A DNA stretch of 64,000 nt, from the NCBI GenBank assembly GCA_019747875.1, contig JAIEQI010000049.1, forward strand, positions 1 through 64,000. Reading direction: 5' to 3'. Shown one piece after another: positions 9,010-18,887 of the stretch. The position numbers and the translations under genes were made by a program. The notes beneath the pieces are model-generated. The model saw nothing but the letters and a program-made list of their open reading frames with translations, ran no database searches and had not been told where the DNA came from. Position 1 is the stretch's first letter, and every line of letters begins with the position of its first letter. The stretch comes from Candidatus Obscuribacterales bacterium. Its GTDB lineage: Bacteria > Cyanobacteriota > Vampirovibrionia > Obscuribacterales > Obscuribacteraceae.

Positions 9010-10710
9010 ATGAGAATTACTAATATCACGGCCTTCTTTCTGATGGCGTCACTTGGGTTTACTGCAACCGCTCGTGGGGCTGGACACAGTGACATGAATA
9101 TGCCGATGGACGGTAGCAACATGCAGGGCATGGATCACAGCAAGATGCAACTGCCGATGCATCGCGGCGCTCCCCGTATCCAAAGCACTGTGCGCGGCGC
9201 GGCACCACATCCGGTCGCTGTAGTAACACCAGATGTCCCGCACTTACCATGGACAATGGAAAACGGTGCGAAGGTATTTCACCTCACTGCAGAGATTGTG
9301 AAACGCGAATTATTGCCTGGATCTAGCATGGGTCCAGCAAAAGTTTTGACTCTATGGGGATACAATGGCAGCGTCCCTGGACCCACTATTGAAGTCAACG
9401 AAGGTGACCACGTGCGCGTCATCTTTCATAATAACCTGCCCGAACACACCACAGTGCACTGGCATGGACTTGAAGTTCCGATCAATATGGATGGCTTGCC
9501 ATTCGTTAGTCAGCCACCAGTAAAACCTGGCGAGACCTTTGTCTATGATTTCACACTGCACCAGAATGGCACATTTTTTTATCATTCTCATGGAGCTATG
9601 CAAGAAATGATGGGTGCCATCGGTCTATTCATCATTCACCCCAAGAAGCCACAGAACCCGGTGGTGCAAAAAGACTTTGGCATAATTTTGCAAGAATTCG
9701 CCGCATTGCAAAATAATTCTATTCCGAACTCAATGGGAATGGAGTTTAACTGGCTAACATTCAACGGGAAAGCCGCTCCTGCTACAAGCCCACTAATCGT
9801 GCGCCAAGGAGATCGGGTGAGAATTCGACTTGTGAATATGGGCATGGATCACCACCCAATTCATCTTCATGGAAATCAATTTTACATGACAGGCACCGAG
9901 GGCGGACGCGTGCCACAATCTGCATGGTATCCCGGCAATACCGTCATCGTTGGTGTTGCCCAGGCGCGTGACATTGAGTTTGATGCTAAGTATCCGGGAG
10001 ATTGGATGCTGCACTGTCATTTACCGCATCACATGATGAATAACATGGTTTCCATGGTCGGACCAATGGCGCATGTTGGACACGGCATGCATACCGGCGG
10101 TGGAATGGAAGAAGGCATGGGCATTGTCAGTAAAAGCAGTGCTACTGCTGAAGATCTTGGTCCGGCAATGGGCAGAGGCATGGGCAATACTGCCGATCGC
10201 GACCAAGCAACCTCCCACAGCGTCGGACAGACTGACAAAGCTCAAGAACGAACAGCGAACACAGCTTTGGGAGCCGATCCGAACAGCGAAAAAGGTCCTG
10301 GCTATCCGCAGGATGACCTTATGATGATGTCGATGGATGCTGCCGTCGCGAAACCAGAAAACAACTATCTGGCTCAAGGATGGTCCGGCGCATTAGCCGG
10401 CATGATGAATCTCGTTCGTGTATTGCCACCTGAAAAATACGATCAACTGATGCGCGACATTAAAGCGCACCACATAGATTCTGCTCAATTACAAGGTGGT
10501 ATGCCTGGAATGGATCACGGTAATATGAATATGCCGGGCATGGACCACAGCAAGATGCAAATGCCAGATATGGATCACGGCAAGATGAATGTAAACACCA
10601 ACAAGGAACAGCGGTTAGTACCCCAGACGCCGGCAAAACGAATCACCGGACCGAGCAAAAAACCCTCCATGCAAGAACTGATGAAAATGAACCCGAACAT
10701 GAAAATGTAG
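9010..10710 (+). CDS. Two-domain multicopper oxidase, CopA/CueO-like role, Met/His-rich
   Basis: 566 residues from the ATG at 9010, which has GGAG upstream and opens onto a signal peptide; longer in-frame starts lie inside the TolC gene. All four copper-ligand motifs are present: HWHG (near 150), HSH (near 191), HPIHLHG (near 282), HCHLPHH (near 335). The two halves are only about 90 residues apart, so the middle cupredoxin domain of classical CopA is missing. MDHSKM/MPGMDH-type Met/His repeats flank the core at both ends (about 30-50 and 500-530), as in copper-resistance oxidases. It probably oxidises Cu+ in the periplasm. Confidence 0.88.
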   Translation: MRITNITAFFLMASLGFTATARGAGHSDMNMPMDGSNMQGMDHSKMQLPMHRGAPRIQSTVRGAAPHPVAVVTPDVPHLPWTMENGAKVFHLTAEIVKRELLPGSSMGPAKVLTLWGYNGSVPGPTIEVNEGDHVRVIFHNNLPEHTTVHWHGLEVPINMDGLPFVSQPPVKPGETFVYDFTLHQNGTFFYHSHGAMQEMMGAIGLFIIHPKKPQNPVVQKDFGIILQEFAALQNNSIPNSMGMEFNWLTFNGKAAPATSPLIVRQGDRVRIRLVNMGMDHHPIHLHGNQFYMTGTEGGRVPQSAWYPGNTVIVGVAQARDIEFDAKYPGDWMLHCHLPHHMMNNMVSMVGPMAHVGHGMHTGGGMEEGMGIVSKSSATAEDLGPAMGRGMGNTADRDQATSHSVGQTDKAQERTANTALGADPNSEKGPGYPQDDLMMMSMDAAVAKPENNYLAQGWSGALAGMMNLVRVLPPEKYDQLMRDIKAHHIDSAQLQGGMPGMDHGNMNMPGMDHSKMQMPDMDHGKMNVNTNKEQRLVPQTPAKRITGPSKKPSMQELMKMNPNMKM

Positions 10711-10804
10711 TTTTACTGTCGCGGATGACAACGCGTCCGAATCACCTTCCGGAGTTTGACAACAACGCATAACAACATTCCGCCAGCAAATCGGTTGTCA
10801 TAGC

Positions 10805-10832
10805 GATCGACAAAATGGATGTTTTGTCTACT
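10805..10832. other. dif-like recombination site A (11-6-11)
   Basis: Left arm GATCGACAAAA, spacer TGGATG, right arm TTTTGTCTACT; the arms are imperfect inverted repeats. The upstream flank GGTTGTCATAGCG is shared with sites C and E (and GGTTGTCAT with B). It lies between the 3' ends of two convergent genes (oxidase and CDF transporter), a position that makes an operator unlikely. Confidence 0.6.
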
Positions 10833-10874
10833 TCTTGTCTTTCGATTCTGAGCCCAAGCGCGTGCGCCAAGTAA

Positions 10875-11510
10875 CTAATGGCACTTATTGCAACAAGATT
10901 CTCCTCTTATACCTTCCCAACCTTCTTTTGCAATGATTGGAACCATAACCAGTGCAGAAACAGGGTCAGCCCACCACCAGCCAAGTAGAGCATTGAGAAG
11001 AAGTCCAACTAAGAGAATCGCAGATAGGTAGACGCAAAAATCTGTTTGCTTTGCATCGGCGGCCAGTGAACGGCTATTTATTGCGGTCGCAACTTTTCGT
11101 TTTTGATTTGCCAGCCAGGGCATTACCACGAGCGACAACACCGCTAGCGCGATCCCTATAATGCTTTTGCGCGGCGTCTCGTGGTTTAGAAGCATAGCAA
11201 TTGAATCGAATCCCACATATGCGGCGAGAATCAGGAATGAAAGGCCTACAAGTCTCAGGCTAATATTCTCAAGCTTTTCCCGTCTGGCTTTGTTGGCATC
11301 CAGCGAGAGCCGAACCCACATAACCAGCCCCGACAAAACTTCTATGCCGCTGTCGAATCCAAATCCGACCAGGGCGATGCTGCCGGCAATGATACCGCTG
11401 GCGATGGCAATCAATCCTTCAAGAGAATTCCATATTATGGTGAACGTCTCCAGCCGACGTCCTTTCTTTACGAGTGCTGCCCGGTCGGATTCGGTAATCG
11501 ATATGTCCAT
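10875..11510 (-). CDS. Cation diffusion facilitator-like metal transporter
   Basis: 211 residues with about six membrane helices. Family-like motifs: SLEGLIAIASGIIAGSIALVGFGFDSGIEVLSG (helices 1-2, metal-site Asp in GFDS) and a later KQTDFCVYLSA...WWADPVSALVM (helices 5-6, Asp in ADP). It ends in CCNKCH, a possible Cys/His metal ligand, and lacks the usual cytoplasmic C-terminal domain. It exports divalent metals by proton antiport in better-known relatives. It starts 3 bp after the stop of the ArsR-family gene and is evidently co-transcribed with it, implying metal induction. Confidence 0.85.
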   Translation of the reverse strand: MDISITESDRAALVKKGRRLETFTIIWNSLEGLIAIASGIIAGSIALVGFGFDSGIEVLSGLVMWVRLSLDANKARREKLENISLRLVGLSFLILAAYVGFDSIAMLLNHETPRKSIIGIALAVLSLVVMPWLANQKRKVATAINSRSLAADAKQTDFCVYLSAILLVGLLLNALLGWWWADPVSALVMVPIIAKEGWEGIRGESCCNKCH

Positions 11511-11513
11511 CGT

Positions 11514-11846
11514 TCAATTCCTTAAGTCTAAGGTGTCGCATCGATCGACCTGGGTCGCGCACGTGTCCAATATTTCGTCAGCGATTAATAGCACATTCAG
11601 GACTTTTGTCACATTCAGCGAGTAAGCCACGCTGCGACCATCTTGCCGGCTTGTGACCAATCCGCATCGTTTCAGGCAACTCAGATGATTTGATACGTTG
11701 GGCTGAGTCAGATTAGTGAGTTGAACGATTTCGCTCACGGTTTTTTCGGAGACTGCCAAAGTTTCTAATATCGATAGCCTTGATTCGTCGGCGAGTCCTC
11801 TGAAAAATTTGGCTTTGATCGAGCGACGATTTGAGACTGTTGACAT
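11514..11846 (-). CDS. ArsR/SmtB-family metal-responsive repressor
   Basis: 110 residues from the ATG at 11846 (a TTG lies one codon upstream). Winged-helix features: GLADESRLSILETLA, then recognition helix NLTQPNVSNHLSCLKRCGLV, wing SRQDGRSVAYSLN. Cys residues in the recognition helix (SCLKRC) and at the C-terminus (TCATQVDRC) could bind metal, as in CadC/CmtR-type sensors. It precedes the CDF transporter by 3 bp, so it probably represses its own operon and releases DNA on metal binding. A divergent efflux cluster begins at 11992. Confidence 0.9.
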   Translation of the reverse strand: MSTVSNRRSIKAKFFRGLADESRLSILETLAVSEKTVSEIVQLTNLTQPNVSNHLSCLKRCGLVTSRQDGRSVAYSLNVTKVLNVLLIADEILDTCATQVDRCDTLDLRN

Positions 11847-11991
11847 CAATTTGAATCCATCAGTGGGTAATGATATGATAGCAATAAAGCCTACTTAGCG
11901 AATTCTGTTTTCAAGAATCTGGGGGGGGTTGGGTTGCAGTGGGCGGACAAGTGTGAGATAAACAGGCTCCAATACGAATGACTGAACGGAT

Positions 11992-12384
11992 ATGAAAACG
12001 AAAGCTATTTTCGTCTTATTACTAACATTGTTTCTTTGTTTTGGTGCCAACCTGAACAATGGAAACATAGGCCAATGCCTCTGTCCACCAGAGGTAACAT
12101 CGCCTAGTCAGGTCGTATCAGTCATTGCCAATGCTTTTAGTGACATCTGCAAGGACTGTGGGCATACGACAAACTGCTGTTTCAGTCACAAAGAAATACC
12201 GTTTGTAGGCTCTGTCATGCTGAGTCAGATTGAGTTTCAAACCGATCTGCCAACTGCGAATTCTTCTTTCTCTGTACCTGTTAGTATCACCTCATCCGCT
12301 CTGGCAAAAAGCGGTGTGAACAAGGCTCCGCCATGGAGCAGAGCAGAAACACTCGTTTCCTTACATCAAAGACTCCTTATTTGA
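11992..12384 (+). CDS. Exported small Cys-rich protein ending LHQRLLI
   Basis: 130 residues: signal peptide (AIFVLLLTLFLCFGA), then CLCPP, ICKDCGH and NCC clusters. The C-terminal stretch ends VSLHQRLLI, like RALLL (6083-6526) and RQLLI (23509-23892). It is the first gene of the RND efflux cluster and is followed 80 bp later by the adaptor. The Cys pairs suggest metal binding outside the cytoplasm. No family name known to me; possibly a small accessory factor of the pump. Confidence 0.65.
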   Translation: MKTKAIFVLLLTLFLCFGANLNNGNIGQCLCPPEVTSPSQVVSVIANAFSDICKDCGHTTNCCFSHKEIPFVGSVMLSQIEFQTDLPTANSSFSVPVSITSSALAKSGVNKAPPWSRAETLVSLHQRLLI

Positions 12385-12464
12385 ACGCGAAAACAAAAAC
12401 TTTTGACGCGACAGCATAGCTGTTGCGTATTCTGTTTCGTTCAAACATAACAAGGAGTACTCAG

Positions 12465-13838
12465 ATGCAAGTGCCTGAGGAGATAGAGTCACCGTTAGGT
12501 ACAAAGGAGCCGCCGAAAAACGGCCGTGGTTGGCTGATTACAGCCGTTGTCATAGGGATAGCTGGAATTCTTTGTCTTGTGCTTTGGTTTGGTCTGTCAA
12601 CTCGGGCACCAAATGAGCATGTCAAAGAAGAAAAAGAAGCGGTCGGCAACACTATTGATATCAACAGCGCGGCAGCTGGGGTACAAGTCGTAACAGTTGG
12701 ATCACAGGCTCCCACATCCGTGTTTACCGTAGCCGGTACGGTAGAGCCTAATCAGCAGCAATTACAACAAGTGACGCCGCTAGTTGCTGGCCGCGTGGAA
12801 AACATTTATGTCGCGCTAGGTGACTATGTCAAAGCCGGTAGTCTTCTAGTTCGCATAGACAGTCCGCAGGTTGCCGAACAGCATGGGAAATTGCACGAGG
12901 CAGATACAAGACTGCGGCTGGCACAGATCAACTTGGACCGTGTGCAGCAGACCGCAAATCGGGTTTCAGTATTGAAAGCTAAGGCGACGCTTGATGAAGC
13001 AGAATCCACGCTCAAGCGCACAAAGCTGCTTATTTCAGAAGGACTGACTGCGCGCAAAGACTTGGTGGCAGCGCAATCTGAATATGATAGGGCAAAAGCA
13101 GACTACAACTTTCAAAAGGACATTTCGCTCAACCGCGAGGTAGCTGTGGCCAAGGCAGAGCTGCAAACTGCCCAAACTGAGACTGAACATATTAGAGACA
13201 GCCTCAAAGCCATGGATGCACATCTTGGCAGCAAAAATGAAGGCGCTGAACACGATATCTCCAAAATCGAGCTGCGCTCACCGATGTCCGGCACGGTAAT
13301 TGAACGTTTCGTTAACGCAGGTGCTGGCGTTGAGCAAGGAAAGCCGCTCCTCACGATCGCCAACACTGCAATCCTTTGGGTAATAGCCAATGTGCCCGAG
13401 ACTCAGATGGCAACTATTCATGTTGGCAGTCCGGCAGTGGTAAAGCTTGCTAACAAAGACGTACCCGGAAGAGTTAGCTACGTCGATCCTCGTCTCAATG
13501 AAGACACGCGTACTTCAAGAGTACGAATTGAATTAGCCAATCCAGATAACAAAATTCAAGTCGGCACATTCGCTCAGGTTGAATTTAGAACTCCAGCAAT
13601 TGCACAAGGAACAGCCTTTGTACCGGAAGCTGCCGTGCAAACTGTTGAGGGCAAGCCGGTTGTCTTCGTGAAGGCAAGTAGCGGTAAATTTGTTGTTCGC
13701 CAGGTTCAGATAGGAACTGCCAGTTCCGGGATGGTTCCTGTTTTGAGTGGTGTTCGTGTCGGCGAGCAGATTGCCGCCAACGGTTCATTTGTCTTGAAGT
13801 CGAAGTTACTCAGAGAAAAATTCGGAGATGAGGACTGA
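12465..13838 (+). CDS. RND efflux periplasmic adaptor (CzcB/CusB-like)
   Basis: 457 residues from the ATG at 12465, chosen because AAGGAG lies 6 bases upstream; a TTG at 12423 would lack a ribosome site. One N-terminal membrane anchor (LITAVVIGIAGILCLVLWFGL, about 25-48). Then the membrane-fusion-protein order: beta-barrel/lipoyl half motif (VTPLVAGRVENIYVALGDYVKAGS), a long helical hairpin (about 150-265), second lipoyl half (IELRSPMSGTVIERFVNAGAGVEQG) and beta-barrel domain. It bridges the inner-membrane pump and an outer-membrane channel. The stop overlaps the ATG of the pump gene (TGATG). Confidence 0.9.
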   Translation: MQVPEEIESPLGTKEPPKNGRGWLITAVVIGIAGILCLVLWFGLSTRAPNEHVKEEKEAVGNTIDINSAAAGVQVVTVGSQAPTSVFTVAGTVEPNQQQLQQVTPLVAGRVENIYVALGDYVKAGSLLVRIDSPQVAEQHGKLHEADTRLRLAQINLDRVQQTANRVSVLKAKATLDEAESTLKRTKLLISEGLTARKDLVAAQSEYDRAKADYNFQKDISLNREVAVAKAELQTAQTETEHIRDSLKAMDAHLGSKNEGAEHDISKIELRSPMSGTVIERFVNAGAGVEQGKPLLTIANTAILWVIANVPETQMATIHVGSPAVVKLANKDVPGRVSYVDPRLNEDTRTSRVRIELANPDNKIQVGTFAQVEFRTPAIAQGTAFVPEAAVQTVEGKPVVFVKASSGKFVVRQVQIGTASSGMVPVLSGVRVGEQIAANGSFVLKSKLLREKFGDED

Positions 13839-16800
13839 TGATAGACGGCATTATCCGATTCTCAATAAAACAGCCGCTTTTAGTTTTGATGATGGTATTT
13901 TTCCTCATTGGCACCGGCTGGTTTAGCCTGCAAAAGCTGCCGATAGATGCAGTGCCTGATATAACCAACGTCCAGGTACAAGTGCTCACTGCTGCACCAT
14001 CATTGGCACCCCTGGAGGTTGAGCGACAAATAACTTTCCCAATTGAAATTGCCATGAGTGGCTTGCCGGGCGTAAGCCAGGTGAGGTCGGTATCAAAGTT
14101 TGGGCTTTCGGCGGTAACTATTGTCTTCAATGATTCTGTTGACACTTACTTTGCACGGCAGCTTGTTTTAGAGCGTCTATCAACTGTCCGTCAGCAAATT
14201 CCAGAGACCATCGGTTCGCCTGAAATGGGACCGATCTCAACCGGGCTTGGCGAAATCTACCAGTATGAAATAAGACCCGCAAGTGGTGGCGTCAGAGATC
14301 CAATTGCACTGCGCACGATTCAAGATTGGATTGTACGCCGGCAGCTGATGGGAACATCTGGCGTGGCTGAAGTTAACAGCTACGGTGGACAGAAGAAACA
14401 GTACCACGTAAAAGTCGATCCGGCAAAATTGCAAGCGTATGGATTGACCATGCGTGATGTGCTCAATGCTGTAATTGCCAATAACGCCAACGTCGGTGGC
14501 GCTTACATTGAGCATTCAGGCGAACAGTATGTGTTGCGCGGTATTGGCTTGGCACAAACAACGAATCAAATTGCCAACATTATTGTCAAAACAGGCAAAG
14601 AAGGCGTGCCCATATTCATCAGGGATGTAGCCACAGTAGCAATCGGCTCAGAGGTCAGACAAGGAGCTGTAGTTGCTGATGGGAAAGGTGAAATTGTTGC
14701 CGGCATCGTAATGATGCTCAAAGGTGAGAACTCCCGAACTGTGGTTGAAAGGGCAAAAGAACGCGTCGCTCAAATCAGGAAATCCCTGCCACCAGGTATT
14801 GAAGTAGTCCCGTTTTATGACAGGGCTGAGCTGGTAGATAGAACCATCCATACAGTCGAAGCGAATTTGTTTGAAGGGGCGATACTGGTAATTGTGGTCT
14901 TGCTAGTGGTGCTAGGTAATTGGCGAGGCGCATTACTTGTCGCAAGTGTCATTCCTCTATCTATGCTGTTTGCGGCCATCTGTATGAACGCCTTTAAGGT
15001 GTCGGGCAATCTGATGAGTCTGGGCGCAATAGATTTTGGACTGATAGTTGACGGTGCTGTCGTTATGGTTGAAAACGCCGTGCGGCGACTAGCAGAGGCA
15101 CAGCACGAAAGGCTTTCTGAAGATCGCAAGACAACAATACTGAAAGCATGTTTGGAGGTTGGCAGACCGGTGGTGTTTGCTGTTGCTATTATTGCTATTG
15201 TCTACCTTCCAATCTTCAGTTTAAGCGGCATCGAAGGCAAGATGTTCAAGCCGATGTCGATGACCATTGTCTTTGCCTTGGCCGGCTCTCTTTTGCTGTC
15301 TCTTACGTATGTTCCGGCGGTCTTGACTCTCATCATGACCGGTCCGGTAACCGAAAAAGAAAGCTGGTTGCTACGCGTGGTTAAGCCTTTGTATGGGCGA
15401 GCTTTGCGGCTCGCTTCGGCATACCGAATACAGACTTTTGCTATCGCAGCTAGCCTTTTGGTTTTCAGCGCTATCACTTTCCCCATGCTGGGTTCGGAAT
15501 TCATTCCGCGTCTGGATGAAGGCGCTTTTGCCATTCAGATACAACAACTTCCAAGCGTGTCGTTAAGTCAATCAATAGTTACGACCACACAAGCTGAACG
15601 TGTCTTGATGTCATTTCCGGAAGTGACAAAGGTAGTGAGCAAAATTGGCCGAGCAGAAGTAGCAACCGATCCGATGGGTGTTGAGAGTGCCGACATGTAT
15701 GTGGCGCTCAAGCCTATTAGCGAATGGAAATCAGCGAAAACACGTGAAGAACTGATCGAAAAAATGTCCAAAGGGCTGGAAGACGCAGTACCTCAAGCTG
15801 TCTTTAGTTTTTCACAACCGATTGAGCTTAGGACAGCTGAGTTGATAGCCGGTGTGCGTTCAGATATTGCCGTCAAAGTATTTGGCGACGATCTGAAAGT
15901 GCTGCGCGAAACAGCCGAGAAGATAAGTCGGTTAATTAGCAAGGTCCCTGGTGCCGAAGATGTGAAAGTCGAGCAGACGGCAGGTCTACCACAACTCTCA
16001 ATTGAGGCAAATAGGGATGCCATTGCACGATACGGCATCAATGTGGAAGACGTGAATAATATCGTCCAGTCCATTATTGCCGGTCAACCCGCCGGTGTTG
16101 TCTACGAAGGAGAGCAACGCTTCGACATGATAGTCCGGCTAAATGAAGGCAGCGGGCAGGACATCGAATCAATTCGAAGGCTTTTAGTCTCAGCCCCACC
16201 TACGGTGGCCGGTAACTCCGGCGCATTGATACCGCTTTCGGCGCTAGCAAAAATATCGGTTGAAGAAGGACCGGCTCAAATTTCGCGCGAAGATAGGCGC
16301 CGCAGGATAGTTGTTGAACTCAATGTCAGAGGGCGGGATATTGGCTCGTTTGTGAAGGACGCTCAGGCTGTTATTGAAAAGGAGATCAAGCTACCTGAAG
16401 GTTATTACATAACCTGGGGTGGACAGTTTGAAAATCTTCAGCGGGCAACTGTGATGTTGTCGATAGTGGTGCCGATAGCACTTCTTTTAATCTTCATCCT
16501 TCTCTTTATGACCTTCGGCTCTGTCAGTGAAGCCCTGCTTATTTATACTGGCATTCCATTTGCGGTAGTGGGCGGCATCTTTGCCCTTGCCATTCGCGGC
16601 ATGCCATTTTCAATTTCCGCCGGCATCGGCTTCATCGCCTTATCGGGAGTAGCCGTTCTCAATGGTGTAGTTATGGTCAGTTATATAAATAGTCTCAAAG
16701 AGCAGATGGACACTGAATCTGCGGTAATACAGGGAGCGCTTACACGGCTACGCCCTGTCTTAATGACAGCACTGGTAGCAAGTCTCGGATTTTTCCCGAT

Positions 16801-17005
16801 GGCGTTTTCGAGTTCAGCCGGCGCTGAAGTCCAGCGTCCACTGGCGACAGTAGTTATTGGCGGACTTATCACATCGAGCGTGCTTACCTTACTTCTATTG
16901 CCTAATTTGTTCATTTGGTTTGAAAACACAGCAAAGCGTCTCTCGCGCAGAAAGGTAAACAGACGAGCTAAAGCAACCCCATCTAACAAGCCGATGATTC
17001 AGTAG
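13838..17005 (+). CDS. Heavy-metal RND efflux pump (CzcA-like)
   Basis: 1055 residues, full length for HME-RND pumps. The N-terminus shows the signature FSIKQPLLVLMMVFFLIGTGWFS...LPIDAVPDITNVQVQV. The fourth helix has DFGLIVDGAVVMVEN (near 399), matching the DFGx3DGAx3VEN pattern associated with Czc-type Zn/Co/Cd/Ni pumps rather than CusA. Two large periplasmic loops and twelve helices are evident. It is coupled by a 1-bp stop/start overlap to the adaptor, and two genes later a TolC-like channel completes the tripartite system. Substrate is inferred, not proven. Confidence 0.93.
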   Translation: MIDGIIRFSIKQPLLVLMMVFFLIGTGWFSLQKLPIDAVPDITNVQVQVLTAAPSLAPLEVERQITFPIEIAMSGLPGVSQVRSVSKFGLSAVTIVFNDSVDTYFARQLVLERLSTVRQQIPETIGSPEMGPISTGLGEIYQYEIRPASGGVRDPIALRTIQDWIVRRQLMGTSGVAEVNSYGGQKKQYHVKVDPAKLQAYGLTMRDVLNAVIANNANVGGAYIEHSGEQYVLRGIGLAQTTNQIANIIVKTGKEGVPIFIRDVATVAIGSEVRQGAVVADGKGEIVAGIVMMLKGENSRTVVERAKERVAQIRKSLPPGIEVVPFYDRAELVDRTIHTVEANLFEGAILVIVVLLVVLGNWRGALLVASVIPLSMLFAAICMNAFKVSGNLMSLGAIDFGLIVDGAVVMVENAVRRLAEAQHERLSEDRKTTILKACLEVGRPVVFAVAIIAIVYLPIFSLSGIEGKMFKPMSMTIVFALAGSLLLSLTYVPAVLTLIMTGPVTEKESWLLRVVKPLYGRALRLASAYRIQTFAIAASLLVFSAITFPMLGSEFIPRLDEGAFAIQIQQLPSVSLSQSIVTTTQAERVLMSFPEVTKVVSKIGRAEVATDPMGVESADMYVALKPISEWKSAKTREELIEKMSKGLEDAVPQAVFSFSQPIELRTAELIAGVRSDIAVKVFGDDLKVLRETAEKISRLISKVPGAEDVKVEQTAGLPQLSIEANRDAIARYGINVEDVNNIVQSIIAGQPAGVVYEGEQRFDMIVRLNEGSGQDIESIRRLLVSAPPTVAGNSGALIPLSALAKISVEEGPAQISREDRRRRIVVELNVRGRDIGSFVKDAQAVIEKEIKLPEGYYITWGGQFENLQRATVMLSIVVPIALLLIFILLFMTFGSVSEALLIYTGIPFAVVGGIFALAIRGMPFSISAGIGFIALSGVAVLNGVVMVSYINSLKEQMDTESAVIQGALTRLRPVLMTALVASLGFFPMAFSSSAGAEVQRPLATVVIGGLITSSVLTLLLLPNLFIWFENTAKRLSRRKVNRRAKATPSNKPMIQ

Positions 17006-17013
17006 GAGTGACC

Positions 17014-17529
17014 ATGCCCGATACGAATTACCCAGTGAATCCGAGGCGCAATCTTTGCATATGGCTTATGCCAATACTCCTTGCTGGCGCTGTCTCTGGC
17101 TGCTCGAAACCGGAGACGGTTGAGCAGCCAACGGCAACTTCGGAAGTGCCGATTCTGCAAATCAAACAGCCACCGTATACATTTTCTATGTATCCGCAAT
17201 TCGAAACTGAAACGAAATCACGTCTAAAATTAGATATCCGAGACAGCCAGGGACGTTTCATTCGTGGTGCACGAGTTACAGCAAATCTCACCGCTAAAGA
17301 TGGACATAACCAGCGGGCGAATTTTACAGAAGACAATAAGCTAGAAAAGTACGTCGCTGAAATTCCGCTCAAACACCACGAAGACTACGTCATTGATGCT
17401 CAGATAGAGCTTGCTGGCTCACCGGGGTCCACATTCAAGCCGCGATTTTCGTTTCACTGCTGCGACCCCATACCGGAAATGCTTGACCAGGACATCCCCG
17501 CTGACAAGAAAGAGGGCTCTGCAAAATGA
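17014..17529 (+). CDS. Lipoprotein with YtkA/FixH-like domain
   Basis: 171 residues from the ATG at 17014, five bases after AGGAG (a GTG at 17008 overlaps the ribosome site). Lipobox GAVSGC near residue 30. The mature part resembles YtkA/FixH-like beta-sandwich domains: a LDIRDSQGRFIRGARVTANL strand pair followed by KYVAEIPLKHHEDYVIDAQIEL. The C-terminal HCCDP could bind metal. It sits between the RND pump and its outer-membrane channel and overlaps the latter by 4 bp, so it probably works with this pump. Domain assignment is tentative. Confidence 0.65.
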   Translation: MPDTNYPVNPRRNLCIWLMPILLAGAVSGCSKPETVEQPTATSEVPILQIKQPPYTFSMYPQFETETKSRLKLDIRDSQGRFIRGARVTANLTAKDGHNQRANFTEDNKLEKYVAEIPLKHHEDYVIDAQIELAGSPGSTFKPRFSFHCCDPIPEMLDQDIPADKKEGSAK

Positions 17530-18848
17530 TTCGTGCAAGGCGCTCTCTGATTGCTCTAAGTTGCACTAGCGTGTTCTTGCAAAACACGTTCAGCTCTTGC
17601 TGGGCAGCTTCCGTTGATCCAAGCATAATGAACATGCCTCAACACGAAGCGCAGCAAATTATGACGCCATTATCGGCTGTTTTCGACGAATCGTTAGTTA
17701 ATAGTCCTCGTGCAGCTACTATTCGGGCGCAGCTTGGTATATCAAAAGCCGCTTATGCACAGGCTCTCACCTTACCAAATCCATCGTTTTTCTTCCTCAA
17801 TGACAGTGCCCAACTAGCACGTCAATTTGGTGCATCTGTACAGATAGAGCCTCCGTGGAAGCTGGCATTTAGATTGCTTTTAGCAAAGGCGCAAGTGAAG
17901 CAAGCGGATTTCGAGATCGAACGCAATTTATGGCAGCTGCGAAGCACGGTAAGAAGAGCCTATCTTGATGTCGTGATGGCCACGGAAAGCCGCGAGACCT
18001 ATGACGAACTCTACAGCCTGTCATCAGGCTTGGTTACGGTTGCGCAGAAGCGTTTTGCTGCCGACGATGTCGCAGAATTTGATGTCAGACGAGCAGAATT
18101 GGCCACTTACCAGGCAGAAGCAGATCTCAAACAAAGCGAGAAGAAGTTGGATCAAGCGAAACAGCGTTTAAGCGTGATTATGGGGCGCGATTATAAAAAC
18201 ACCATACAAGTTAAGCGCCTGCCACAGTTTCAATTGAGAGCTGAAGTTAACGAGTTGCTGCCAGATTTCAGCAAAGAAATTCCTTCCTTGGATAGCCTTA
18301 TTGCCGATGCCTTGAAGAGCCGCCTGGATTTGAAAGTCGTCAGACAGACGCTTGCTGTGAACGAAGCTGGCATGCGAACTGCTATCGGCAATATTGTTCC
18401 TAACCCGCAATTAAATGTCGGCAGCTCATACTCAGGCAACCCACCTGATGGTCCGGCAACCAGGGGCTATTTCATTGGTGTCACTCAAGAAATTCCTGTG
18501 TTGAACTTTCAGCAAGGCGAAAGAGCAAGGTTGCGGGCTCAGAATATCCAGATAAAACGCGAGCTTGAATCAACCAGAAACGTAGCTACGGAAGAAGTTG
18601 TCTCAACTTATCAACAGTTAGCTGCTGCACGTCAGCGAGTTGCCTACTTCCAAGAGAAGATTTTGCCAACTTCTGAGAAAGTCGCGCGAATGGCCAGGCG
18701 CGGTTATGAGGTTGGACAAACCGACCTCACAGCGACCTTGGCTGCGCAGCAGGCAAATGTACAAACCAAGGCGGCGTATCTTGAAGCTGTGCGTAATTAC
18801 CAACAATCCTTGACCGACCTAGAACAAGCAATTGGCCATCCCCTCTAA
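17526..18848 (+). CDS. TolC-family outer-membrane efflux protein (CzcC-like)
   Basis: 440 residues. A signal peptide (LIALSCTSVFLQNTFSSCWAA) is followed by the family's repeated long helices (AYAQALTLPNPSFFFLND; RRAYLDVVMATESRETYDEL; GIGHPL-like end LEQAIGHPL). It supplies the outer-membrane channel for the RND pump and adaptor at 12465-17005. Its ATG overlaps the stop of the YtkA-like lipoprotein gene (ATGA), placing it in the same operon. Confidence 0.88.
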   Translation: MIRARRSLIALSCTSVFLQNTFSSCWAASVDPSIMNMPQHEAQQIMTPLSAVFDESLVNSPRAATIRAQLGISKAAYAQALTLPNPSFFFLNDSAQLARQFGASVQIEPPWKLAFRLLLAKAQVKQADFEIERNLWQLRSTVRRAYLDVVMATESRETYDELYSLSSGLVTVAQKRFAADDVAEFDVRRAELATYQAEADLKQSEKKLDQAKQRLSVIMGRDYKNTIQVKRLPQFQLRAEVNELLPDFSKEIPSLDSLIADALKSRLDLKVVRQTLAVNEAGMRTAIGNIVPNPQLNVGSSYSGNPPDGPATRGYFIGVTQEIPVLNFQQGERARLRAQNIQIKRELESTRNVATEEVVSTYQQLAAARQRVAYFQEKILPTSEKVARMARRGYEVGQTDLTATLAAQQANVQTKAAYLEAVRNYQQSLTDLEQAIGHPL

Positions 18849-18887
18849 TTGTACTCAACTTAACTCTCCGAAGCCGTAGCATAAATC

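Noticed and set aside
13838..17005. Calling the first RND pump CusA (copper)
   Set aside because: The helix-4 DFGx3DGAx3VEN pattern is of the Czc type; proximity to copper genes alone is not enough.
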